NCBI RefSeq assembly: GCF_002222655.1
Contig: NZ_CP022423.1
Coordinates: 2,914,001-2,978,000, forward strand
Direction of reading: 5' to 3'
Length of the DNA: 64,000 bases
Origin: Vitreoscilla filiformis
Lineage (GTDB): Bacteria; Pseudomonadota; Gammaproteobacteria; Burkholderiales; Burkholderiaceae_C
The notes beneath the pieces are model-generated. The model did not search any database, had not been told where the DNA came from, and was given only the letters and a program-made list of their open reading frames with translations. This document shows positions 7,989 to 15,396 of the stretch, one piece after another. A program made the translations under genes and the position numbers. Numbering within the stretch: position 1 is the stretch's first letter; each line of letters opens with the position of its first letter.

Positions 7989-9473
7989 ATGAACGCCAGG
8001 GGAATGTCGGCTCCTAGAATCGACCGAATGAACGCCCCTGAATCCGCTGAACCCGTGCTCGACGTGCTGGTCGTCGATGACATTGAGGCCTCACGCCAAG
8101 CGCTGTGCGCCATGGTCGAACAATTGGGCCATCACGTCAGCGGGGTGTGTTGCGGCGAAGCCGCCCTGGTGCGGGTGCAAACCCGCCGCCCCGATGTCGT
8201 GCTGCTCGACTTGCTCATGCCGGATTTGGATGGTTTCGAGGTCACCCGCCGTCTGCGGGCCTTGTGCCGTGATCGCTGGTTGCCGGTGCTGGTCACCTCG
8301 TCCATGCAAGGGGATGAACACTTCATTCACGCCTTGCAGCAAGGCGCAGATGACTATCTGTTGCGCCCTGTGAACCCCGCGCTGCTGAGTGCCAAACTGC
8401 GCCACTATGGCCGTGTGCTGGCGCTGCAAGGACGCTTGTCCTCCGCTTTGCAGCGTCAGCGCGACATTCTGGACAACATCCTGGACGTGGTGATCACCCT
8501 CGATCCTCAGGGCCTGCTGTGTGATGTCAACCTTGCGGCCTGCCTGCGCTTGGGGCGGGGGCTGTCCGATCACGGCCTGCTGGGCCGCCCTTGCGCCGAG
8601 CTGCTGGGCGTTGATCTGGACACTTTGACTCAGCAGCGGGAATTGACCGTCCGCACCCTGGACGGCAGCACGTTCCCGGCGGAAATCAGCGTCAGCCCGT
8701 GGCGCCACGACGGCCAGATCCGCCACACCGTGGTGCTGCGCGACCTGACCGAGCAGCGCCAGATCGACCGCATGAAAGATGAGTTCCTGGCCACCGTCAG
8801 CCATGAGTTGCGCACGCCCTTGACCTCCATCCTGGGCGCGCTGGGCTTGCTGGCTGGTGGTGTGGCGGGGGCCTTGCCGCCAGCAGCCAAACCCCTGGCC
8901 GATGTGGCCCGACGCAACGGGGAGCGCCTCAGCCGTTTGATCGACGACCTGCTCGATCTGACCAAACTCGAAGGCGACCGCATGGTGTTGCACCTGCGCC
9001 CGGTGAGCCTGCCGGCCCTGCTCGGCGAGGCCCTGGCGGCCAACCAGGGTTACGCCGATCGCGGTGGGGTGCGCTTGGTGTACACGCCCCCGCCCGACGC
9101 CGAACGCTGGCGTGCGCGCCTGGACGGGGATCGCTTCTTGCAAGTCATGGCCAACTTGCTGTCCAACGCCATCAAACACACGCCGAGTGGCGCCCATGTG
9201 TACGTCGAACCTTTGAGCGAGGGGCCTTGGCTCCGCGTGCGCGTGCGTGATGAGGGGCCGGGCATCGATCCTGCGTTTCGGCCACGCATATTCGAAAAGT
9301 TCTCCCAAGCGGACGCCTCCGATCGGCGACCCCAAGGCGGCACTGGGTTGGGGCTGTACCTGACGCGGGTGCTGGTCGAGCGCATGGGCGGGCGCATCGT
9401 GGTGGAGGACACGCCCGTGGGCCAGGGGGCGGTGTTCGAAGTGAAATTTCCCCGGCTGGTCGAATCAACCTGA
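7989..9473 (+). CDS. Receiver-PAS-histidine kinase (REC first)
   Basis: A 494-residue cytoplasmic signalling protein, with no membrane segment. The N-terminal receiver (about residues 24-140) has VVDD and the phospho-acceptor Asp in LLDLLMP. A PAS-like domain follows (about 155-255). The HisKA domain has VSHELRTPL near residue 270, and an HATPase domain follows with NLLSNAIKHTP near residue 388 and GGTGLGLYL near its end. The conserved receiver lysine (KP) is replaced by arginine in YLLRPVNP, which could alter phospho-signalling. Starts at 7989, 8004 and 8028 are all in frame before the receiver and none has a clear ribosome binding site. It is followed in the same direction by a lone receiver, an Hpt protein and a STAS protein, which suggests a phosphorelay. 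Confidence 0.88.
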   Translation: MNARGMSAPRIDRMNAPESAEPVLDVLVVDDIEASRQALCAMVEQLGHHVSGVCCGEAALVRVQTRRPDVVLLDLLMPDLDGFEVTRRLRALCRDRWLPVLVTSSMQGDEHFIHALQQGADDYLLRPVNPALLSAKLRHYGRVLALQGRLSSALQRQRDILDNILDVVITLDPQGLLCDVNLAACLRLGRGLSDHGLLGRPCAELLGVDLDTLTQQRELTVRTLDGSTFPAEISVSPWRHDGQIRHTVVLRDLTEQRQIDRMKDEFLATVSHELRTPLTSILGALGLLAGGVAGALPPAAKPLADVARRNGERLSRLIDDLLDLTKLEGDRMVLHLRPVSLPALLGEALAANQGYADRGGVRLVYTPPPDAERWRARLDGDRFLQVMANLLSNAIKHTPSGAHVYVEPLSEGPWLRVRVRDEGPGIDPAFRPRIFEKFSQADASDRRPQGGTGLGLYLTRVLVERMGGRIVVEDTPVGQGAVFEVKFPRLVEST

Positions 9474-9484
9474 GGAGGACGGTG

Positions 9485-9871
9485 ATGCAAAAAGTGATGT
9501 GTGTCGAAGACGATGCCGACATCCGCATGATCTTGGAGTTCAGCTTGAGCGGGGTGGGTGGCCTGCGCGTGCTGTGTTGCGACAGCGGCGCCCAAGCCCT
9601 GGCCCAGGTGCAGGACTTCCAGCCAGATCTGGTGGTGCTCGACGTCATGATGCCCGGCATGAGCGGCCCCGAAACCCTGGCCGCTCTGCGGCGCTTGCCC
9701 GATTTTGATGGCACGCCCGTGGTGTTTCTCACCGCCAAAGCCACCCAAGGTGAGCTGGAGCACTTGCTGCAATACGGGGCCACCGGGGTGATCGTCAAAC
9801 CGTTCGACCCGATGACTTTGCCGCAAAACCTGCTGATGTATTGGGAGTACGGGCGTGGCGGCGCCCACTGA
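9485..9871 (+). CDS. Single-domain response regulator (receiver only)
   Basis: A 128-residue CheY-like receiver: acidic pair ED-D at residues 8-11, phospho-acceptor D53 in VVLDVMMPG, T83 in FLTAK, and K105 in VKPF. It has no output domain, so it probably passes phosphate between the neighbouring kinase and Hpt protein or acts by protein contact. AGGAGG ends 6 nt before ATG 9485, which favours that start over GTG 9482. It begins 11 bp after the kinase stop, and the Hpt gene overlaps its 3' end. Confidence 0.88.
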   Translation: MQKVMCVEDDADIRMILEFSLSGVGGLRVLCCDSGAQALAQVQDFQPDLVVLDVMMPGMSGPETLAALRRLPDFDGTPVVFLTAKATQGELEHLLQYGATGVIVKPFDPMTLPQNLLMYWEYGRGGAH

Positions 9872-10181
9872 AGGGCCGTCCGCTTGGCAGGCGGGTTTTG
9901 CGGCCTTGCAACAGCGGTTTTGCGCGGGTTTGCCAGCACGATGGGCACAGATTGTCCAAGCAGAAGATGCGGACTTGCGGCTGCGCGCCTTGCATCAACT
10001 CGCGGGCGCAGCCGGAAGCTACGGATTTGCAAGGTTGTCACACCTGGCCCGCGAGGCAGAGCAATCGTTGCGGGACGGGGCCACGCCAGCTTGGCAGCCG
10101 GTCGGCTCCTCCTTGGAAACAGAGATCCACGCCTTGCGCCCAGCGCCAGCAACCGATCCTGAATCCGACACAGTTCGATGA
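9855..10181 (+). CDS. Hpt-domain phosphotransfer protein
   Basis: A 108-residue protein with the Hpt signature HQLAGAAGSYGF at residues 47-58. H47 is the expected phospho-accepting histidine. The predicted helices on either side fit a small four-helix Hpt module. The start is GTG at 9855, within the last codons of the receiver gene, so the two are translationally coupled. With the upstream kinase and receiver it completes a His-Asp-His-Asp relay, although no final output regulator is in this operon. An Hpt assignment from this short motif is fairly safe. Confidence 0.75.
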   Translation: MAAPTEGPSAWQAGFAALQQRFCAGLPARWAQIVQAEDADLRLRALHQLAGAAGSYGFARLSHLAREAEQSLRDGATPAWQPVGSSLETEIHALRPAPATDPESDTVR

Positions 10182-10268
10182 CATTTTTCCCCTAACGCTG
10201 AGGTGCAATGGCTTAACTTTCCAAAAAAAAGCCCGCCATCCTTCGGCCCAAGCCTTGTAGGCGACATC

Positions 10269-10607
10269 ATGGAACTCAATAGCTGCATCGAAGGCTCAGA
10301 TGTGCTGGTGCTGGCGCTGCGCGCCGACAACCTCGACGCTGGCAACGTGCGGGATTTCAAAGAGGCCGTCTTGGCTCAAATCCAGTCCCGCCAGCGGGTG
10401 GTGCTGGACTTATCCGGCGTCAAATTCATTGACAGTTCTGGTCTGGGCGCCTTGATCGCCTGCTTGCGCAAGCTCAACGAACAGCGGGGGGACTTGCGGT
10501 TGTGTGAACTGTCCCGCACGGTGCGCGCACTGTTTGAACTGATGCGCATGCATCGGGTGTTCGGCATCTACGCCACACGCGCAGAGGCCGTCCAATCCTT
10601 CGCTTGA
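10269..10607 (+). CDS. STAS-domain anti-sigma factor antagonist
   Basis: A 112-residue SpoIIAA-like STAS protein. The signature LDLSGVKFIDSSGLGALI spans residues 46-63, with S56 after D55 as the likely phosphorylation site. Such proteins are switched by a serine kinase/phosphatase and sequester anti-sigma factors or other partners. No partner kinase (RsbW type) is visible nearby. ATG 10269 fits the domain start; an upstream in-frame ATG at 10203 would add 22 residues with no family match. It lies 87 bp after the Hpt gene in the same direction, so it may be the output side of the relay. Confidence 0.85.
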   Translation: MELNSCIEGSDVLVLALRADNLDAGNVRDFKEAVLAQIQSRQRVVLDLSGVKFIDSSGLGALIACLRKLNEQRGDLRLCELSRTVRALFELMRMHRVFGIYATRAEAVQSFA

Positions 10608-10625
10608 CCCCACCGAGGTGACCTT

Positions 10626-11453
10626 ATGAAACCACTCGTTTTTGGCCCCTCGCGCCGCCACTGGGCCATCGCGCTACCAAGTTTGGCACTGTGGGCCGGG
10701 CTCGCTCTGGCACCCCAAGCCCATGCGGGCCCGGTGCAAGATCGCGTCAAAGCCAGTGGCACGGTGCGGGTGTGCATCTGGCCGGACTATTACGGCATCA
10801 CCTTCCGAAGTCCCCGCACCGATCAGCTTGTCGGCATCGACATCGACCTGTCCGCCGAGTTTGCCAAGCACCTCGGGGTCAAGCTCGAATATGTCGAATC
10901 CTCGTTCGCCAAGCTCATCGAGAACCTGCAAAACGACCGCTGCGATGTGGCCATGCACGCCGTGGGCATCACCCCACAGCGCCAGCAAGCCCTGCGTTTT
11001 TCGCTGCCGTACTTGCAAAGCGACATTTACGGCATCACCACGCGCAGCAACCGCACGATCCGCAGTTGGGACGACATCGACAAGCCCGGCGTGCGCGTGG
11101 CCGTGCAGGCAGGCACTTTCATGGAGCCAGTGATGTCAGGGGCGCTCAAGCAGGCCACGCTGGTGGTGATTCGCCCGCCCAAAACACGCGAAGACGAGTT
11201 GGAAGCGGGCCGCGTCGATGTGTTCATGACCGACTACCCCTACAGCCGCCGCCTGTTGGACAACGCCGATTGGGCACGGCTGGTCTCGCCGAGTCGCCCC
11301 TTCCATCCCCTGCCCTACGCCTACGCCGTCAAACCGGGTGATGAGGGTTGGTTGCAGCAGCTCAACGACTTTGTCACCCGCATCAAACAAGACGGCCGTC
11401 TGGAAGCCGCCGCCAAACGCAACGGCCTGAGCGAAATTGTGGTGCGCCGTTGA
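10626..11453 (+). CDS. Periplasmic solute-binding protein, family 3 (amino-acid type)
   Basis: A 275-residue protein with a signal peptide (hydrophobic core about residues 14-28, AHA cleavage site near 34). The mature part fits the SBP_bac_3 fold: GTVRVCIWPDYYG at the start, LVGIDIDLSAEFAKHLGV, then NDRCDVAMHAVGITPQR. No permease or ATPase gene is adjacent, so it may be a ligand sensor for the upstream signalling proteins rather than a transporter part. It lies 18 bp after the STAS gene. The ligand is unknown. Confidence 0.85.
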   Translation: MKPLVFGPSRRHWAIALPSLALWAGLALAPQAHAGPVQDRVKASGTVRVCIWPDYYGITFRSPRTDQLVGIDIDLSAEFAKHLGVKLEYVESSFAKLIENLQNDRCDVAMHAVGITPQRQQALRFSLPYLQSDIYGITTRSNRTIRSWDDIDKPGVRVAVQAGTFMEPVMSGALKQATLVVIRPPKTREDELEAGRVDVFMTDYPYSRRLLDNADWARLVSPSRPFHPLPYAYAVKPGDEGWLQQLNDFVTRIKQDGRLEAAAKRNGLSEIVVRR

Positions 11454-11504
11454 CCCCCCTGAGTTTGCAGTGATGTGACAGATGCGCGCCCAGGTAAGGT
11501 TCCA

Positions 11505-12567
11505 ATGTTGTCACCGACGGACACCTGCCACCTGACTGCCATGACGTCCCACCCCCACGCCGCCACCCCGACCGTTTCGATCATCCTGCCCACGCGCAAT
11601 GCGGCACGCACCCTGCCGGCCACGTTGCGATCGGTTCAGGCCCAAACCCTGACCGACTGGGAGTTGATCGTCATCGACGACAGTTCCACCGACGCCAGCG
11701 CCGACATCGTGCGGGCCGCCGCCAAGCGGGACACGCGCATCCGCTTGCTGCACAGTTTCGGGCGAGGCATGGCGGCTGCCCGCAACCTGGGCCTGCGCCT
11801 GGCCCGTGCCCGCTTGATGGCATTCCTGAATGCGGACGACCAGTGGATGGCCCACAAACTGGCACGGCATGTCGAGGTGTTGCAGCGCGACCCGGCGGTG
11901 GGGGTGAGCTTCGACCGCGCTTGTGTGGTGGATGCGTACAAGCTGACCTGGAAGCGACGGGCTACGCCGCTTCGACCGCGCTTGTGTGGTGGATGCGTTG
12001 GGGCAGGCAACGGTGTCCACGGCGTGGCCGGCGGGGGCCGAAGCGACACCCAGCGAACTGCTGTGCGAAGCCCCGATGGCCAGCATTTCCACGCTGGTGG
12101 TGCGTCACAGCGTGTTCGATGCGGTGGGAGACTTCGACGAACAAATGCGCTTCGCCGACGATTTGGAGCTGGTGGTGCGGGTGCGCTGCCTCAGCACCTG
12201 GCGGGTTCAAGCGCTGGACGATGTGTTAACGCAACACCCCCTCAACCCCAGCCTGAGCCGCGCCGACTTGGAAGCCATGTTCCGAGGCTGGCAAACGCTG
12301 ATGGCCAAGGTGAGCATCTACGCGCCCGACTTGGTGGAGCGCCACCATGAACGCGCACAGGCGCTGCAACTGCAACGCTTGGCCCAACGGGCTGCCTGCT
12401 TGAAACTGCCGCTGACCCAGGGCCTCAGCCTGTTGGGCCGGGCACTGCGCAGCCATCCGCGCACCTGGTTGCGCCAACCTTTGCGGGCGCTGGGCACGCT
12501 GGCGGCCCTGGCCCGTTCGGCTTGGCACAACCAGCGTTATGCCTTCATGCCCAAGGCGCCGTTCTAA
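11505..12567 (+). pseudogene. Family 2 glycosyltransferase broken by a 61-bp partial duplication
   Basis: The N-terminal part has the GT2 start TVSIILPTRNAARTLP, the nucleotide-sugar motif IDDSSTD and NADDQW. The frame breaks near 11940, and the C-terminal half (FADDLELVVRV and a basic tail ending at 12567) continues in another frame. A 30-bp sequence occurs at 11908-11937 and again at 11969-11998, 61 bp apart. Removing one repeat unit restores a single frame of about 330 residues. As assembled the gene makes a truncated protein. Start codons at 11475 (GTG), 11505 and 11541 are possible; 11505 has AAGG 5 nt upstream. It is convergent with the OmpR-type regulator, and the stop codons overlap. 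It could be a recent mutation, a reversible switch or an assembly error. Confidence 0.8.
11908..11998. repeat. 30-bp direct repeat pair with 31-bp spacer
   Basis: Identical 30-bp copies at 11908-11937 and 11969-11998 inside the glycosyltransferase gene. The 61-bp period is not a multiple of three, so it shifts the frame. The 31-bp spacer has no copy that I can see elsewhere in the window. Slippage or recombination between the copies would delete 61 bp and restore the frame. Confidence 0.9.
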
Positions 12568-13274
12568 CCGGCGCTCTGGGGGGTGGTGTCGGGGCTGTCC
12601 ACGCGGTCGAAGCGGTAGCCGTAGCCGTACACCGGCGCCATGCGCCAGCCGTTGCGGCCATCCAACGCCAGTTTCTTGCGCAAGCGGCTGATGTGGGTGT
12701 CCACCGTGCGGGTGTCCACATCGGTGTTGAGCCCCCAGACCTTGTTCAGCAGGTGATCCCGCGACATGAGTTTGCCCGGGTTCTGAAACAGGTAAACCGC
12801 CAGGTCGAATTCCTTTTGCGTCAGGGCCACCGCCTCACCGTTCAAGGCCAGGCGATGGCGCTGAACATCGATCTCGTAGCTGCCCATGCGCAGCACAGGC
12901 AGGCCCGTGGGCCGCAGGCGCCGCGCCACCGCTTCAATGCGCGCCAGCAAGGCCATGGGCTGGGGCGGCTTGACGATGTAGTCATCGGCCCCAGCGCGCA
13001 GGGCGGTACACACCGTTTCTTCGTCCTCCCGCGCCGTGACAACAATCACCGGCAACTCCCACCCCAAGTTTTGGCGCACCCACGCCAAGAGGTCGGCGCC
13101 TGTGCCGTCGGGCAGCACCCAGTCGATCAGCAGCAGGTCGAAGCGCTCGCGTTTGAGACCTTCGATGAAGGCATGGGCGCTGTCAAACACCCGCGATGGA
13201 TGTTGTCCACCTTGGAGCCACAGCGCCAGCAGCGCAGCCTGATCGGGGTCGTCTTCAGCAATGCCGATGTACAT
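12564..13274 (-). CDS. OmpR/PhoB-family response regulator
   Basis: A 236-residue regulator. The receiver has EDD at residues 7-9, phospho-acceptor D51 in LLLIDWVLPDG, T80 and K102 in IVKPP. The C-terminal winged helix includes LTQKEFDLAVYLFQNPGKLMSRDHLL and RTVDTHISRLRKKL, then a GYGYRF wing. ATG 13274 starts exactly at the receiver. The gene begins 4 bp after the stop of the solute-binding protein gene, so the two form an operon. No cognate kinase is adjacent. It presumably binds DNA as a phosphorylated dimer; targets are unknown. Confidence 0.9.
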   Translation of the reverse strand: MYIGIAEDDPDQAALLALWLQGGQHPSRVFDSAHAFIEGLKRERFDLLLIDWVLPDGTGADLLAWVRQNLGWELPVIVVTAREDEETVCTALRAGADDYIVKPPQPMALLARIEAVARRLRPTGLPVLRMGSYEIDVQRHRLALNGEAVALTQKEFDLAVYLFQNPGKLMSRDHLLNKVWGLNTDVDTRTVDTHISRLRKKLALDGRNGWRMAPVYGYGYRFDRVDSPDTTPQSAG

Positions 13275-13278
13275 GGTT

Positions 13279-14496
13279 TCACTCCTTGCGACGCACCATG
13301 GCAGCGCGTCGGGCATCTTCTGGGTAAGCGTAGGTCAGCGCGCCTTGGCGCCAGGTGCCCAGCCAAATCATGTTGGCGGAGAAGGCATCGTGGTCGCTGG
13401 GGCTGAAAGGCCGGGTGTAGGTGGTCACCACACCACTATAAGAATGCTGGAAGTTTTCGAGCGCACTTTTGAGCGCTGGCCCGCTGGCATCCCCCCGCGT
13501 TTGGAAGAGGGCCAGCGTCACCAGATGGATGGCGTCATAGGTTTGGGCGGCGGCCATGAGCGAGCCCAGCGTGCCGCCCCCCAAATGCCGACGCATCCGC
13601 GCCATGAAACTGATGCGCCGCTCGTTGGAGGGATCCGGCAAGATCGATTGAACCATCAACGCCCCTTCAGCCGTACCGCCGGAACGCTCCCACACGGAGC
13701 GCAAGGACAGCGTCCATGGCCCCATCAATGGCCCGCTGAACTTGGCCGCCGTGCGTGCCCGCGCCAGCACCGCCAACTCTGGCCCCACCCCGTACACCAC
13801 CAAGGCTTCCGCGCCGGCGGCTTTGGCGGCTTGTACATCGGCGAGCAGGTCGTTCGCGCCCAAATCGAACCGCACCACATGCACCAGCGCGATGCGGTGG
13901 CGCGACAGCTCGCGCTCCAAATCGGCCAAACCGCTGTCCCCATAACGGGTGCGATCGGCAAAGATGGCCACCTTTTTCAACCCGCGCCGCGCCACATCTT
14001 GGGCCAAGAAGGCCGATTGCAGCGAGTCTCGCGGCGACATGCGAAACACAAAACTGCTGGCCGCCGGGTAGCGCTGGGTGATCGGTGAACCCGTGGCCAC
14101 CGGCACCATGAGCAAGTGTTGGTGGCTCTGAAACACGTCCAGCGCCCGCAGCGCCACCCCGGTGTTGCAGAAACCCACCGTGAACGCCACCTTTTCCTTG
14201 GTGATCAGCTCCTCGGCGGCTTTGCGACCGGCTTCGGGGTCGGCCCGGTCATCCCGTGTGACCAGCACCAGAGGCCGCCCCCGGTAGCCACCCACTTCGT
14301 TGATTTCCTTGATCGCCAGCTCGGCCCCGTGGCGTGCGCTCTGACCAAAATCAGCCGACCCACCGGTTTGAGGACACACGAATCCAATGCGCAGGGGCTC
14401 TGCCCCCGCAGGCTCTGCGGCCTGCGCAACACCTCCGCTGGCGACGGCGCAGACGATCACCGCCTGGGCCAAGCGGTAGCCCTGTGAATTGACCAT
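13279..14496 (-). CDS. Branched-chain amino acid-type ABC substrate-binding protein (Peripla_BP_6 fold)
   Basis: A 405-residue protein with a signal peptide (cleavage near AQA-AEP, residues 24-27). The mature start LRIGFVCPQTGGSADFGQS and the AELAIKEINEVGGYRGRP segment are typical of LivJ-type receptors. No liv permease genes are present; instead it is followed 4 bp later by an OmpR-type regulator, which suggests a sensory role. ATG 14496 has AGGGAG about 5 nt upstream. A family of such binding proteins (TIGR03863) is linked to PQQ-dependent alcohol dehydrogenase systems. The PQQ operon lies 4 kb away, so that assignment is plausible, but I cannot test membership. Confidence 0.85.
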   Translation of the reverse strand: MVNSQGYRLAQAVIVCAVASGGVAQAAEPAGAEPLRIGFVCPQTGGSADFGQSARHGAELAIKEINEVGGYRGRPLVLVTRDDRADPEAGRKAAEELITKEKVAFTVGFCNTGVALRALDVFQSHQHLLMVPVATGSPITQRYPAASSFVFRMSPRDSLQSAFLAQDVARRGLKKVAIFADRTRYGDSGLADLERELSRHRIALVHVVRFDLGANDLLADVQAAKAAGAEALVVYGVGPELAVLARARTAAKFSGPLMGPWTLSLRSVWERSGGTAEGALMVQSILPDPSNERRISFMARMRRHLGGGTLGSLMAAAQTYDAIHLVTLALFQTRGDASGPALKSALENFQHSYSGVVTTYTRPFSPSDHDAFSANMIWLGTWRQGALTYAYPEDARRAAMVRRKE

Positions 14497-14595
14497 AAAA
14501 CTCCCTTCGAATAACGACATCCTTCGTGGGGCGAGAGGGTAAAGCTTTTGCTCAGGGGCTGTGTCCACAAGCGACGCCCGGTTGTCCCCGCTTCC

Positions 14596-14604
14596 TGTGG
14601 ATAA
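14596..14604 (-). promoter_or_regulatory. Consensus DnaA-box sequence TTATCCACA
   Basis: TGTGGATAA on the + strand is the exact reverse complement of the DnaA box. Weaker look-alikes lie close by (TGTCCACA near 14562-14569 and TGTGG near 14609-14613). There is no dnaA or dnaN gene here, so this is not an obvious replication origin. It may be a chance match or a DnaA-responsive promoter element. Confidence 0.4.
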
Positions 14605-14637
14605 CCCTGTGGAAGACCTGTATTCACCCGACTTAAC

Positions 14638-14653
14638 TGTTTGATTTCAAACA
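14638..14653. promoter_or_regulatory. Palindrome TGTTTGA-TT-TCAAACA, candidate operator
   Basis: A perfect 7-2-7 inverted repeat in an AT-rich stretch between the LuxR-type regulator's stop and the start of the binding protein/OmpR operon. It lies about 140 bp upstream of ATG 14496. It is the best operator candidate in the 187-bp gap, and one of the two nearby response regulators could bind it. Confidence 0.4.
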
Positions 14654-14683
14654 AATTTCAACAGATTGCACTAATTTTAGGCA

Positions 14684-15376
14684 CTAGGGGGCAATCACCC
14701 CCCACCGCAGGGCCAGCAAGGTCAGCTCCGCTTGGTTGCTGGCCGCCAGCTTCTGCTTGATGTTGTAAAGGTGCGTGCCCACCGTGCTGCTGGACAGCTT
14801 GAGGGCCGTTGCAATGTCGTGGACGCTGGCCCCACGCGCCAGCCGAGTGAAGACTTCGAATTCCCGCTCCGACAGCACATCGAACGGGCTGGCCGCCGAG
14901 CCGTCCAACTGGGCCAGCGCCAGGGTTTGCGCGGTTTGGGCATCCAGGTAGCGCCGGCCAGCGGCCACGGCGTGGATCGCTTCGGGCAGGGTTTCCGGGG
15001 CGGCGCGTTTGCTGAGGTAGCCCTGTGCGCCGGCATTGAGGGCGCGTCGGGGATGGGCGCTGTCTTCGTGGGCGGAGAGCACGAGCACCGGGGGAGCCCC
15101 GTCGCGGGCACGCAGGCGGCGCAGGGTTTCGAGCCCGCCCAAACCGGGCATGGACAAGTCCAGCACCACCACATCCAACACCGTGGTGGGCAAGAGGCGC
15201 AACAGGGTTTCGCCGTCATCGGCTTCAGCCACCACGCGCAGGGGTGGTCGGCCATCGGGTGGTTGGGCCTCCAACAACATGCGGAAGCCCATGCGCACCA
15301 CCGCATGGTCATCGACCAGCGCAATGCGCAAGCCCGCAGGTTCGGCAGTGGGGACAGGGGGAACAGGAGGCGTCAT
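14684..15376 (-). CDS. NarL/LuxR-family response regulator
   Basis: A 230-residue regulator. The receiver has VDDH near residues 21-24, phospho-acceptor D73 in VVVLDLSMPG, and K in YLSKRA. The C-terminal LuxR-type helix-turn-helix reads LSEREFEVFTRLARGAS, then LSSSTVGTHLYNIKQKL. It begins 20 bp after the histidine kinase stop on the same strand and is certainly its partner. Kinase/LuxR pairs of this build often control alcohol or redox metabolism next to PQQ genes in pseudomonads; that link here is inference from proximity. Confidence 0.9.
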   Translation of the reverse strand: MTPPVPPVPTAEPAGLRIALVDDHAVVRMGFRMLLEAQPPDGRPPLRVVAEADDGETLLRLLPTTVLDVVVLDLSMPGLGGLETLRRLRARDGAPPVLVLSAHEDSAHPRRALNAGAQGYLSKRAAPETLPEAIHAVAAGRRYLDAQTAQTLALAQLDGSAASPFDVLSEREFEVFTRLARGASVHDIATALKLSSSTVGTHLYNIKQKLAASNQAELTLLALRWGVIAP

Positions 15377-15396
15377 GGCGAAATGGGTTGAAAACT

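Noticed and set aside
14562..14653. Possible replication origin because of the DnaA box
   Set aside because: Only one exact box, no dnaA, dnaN, parAB or gidA nearby.
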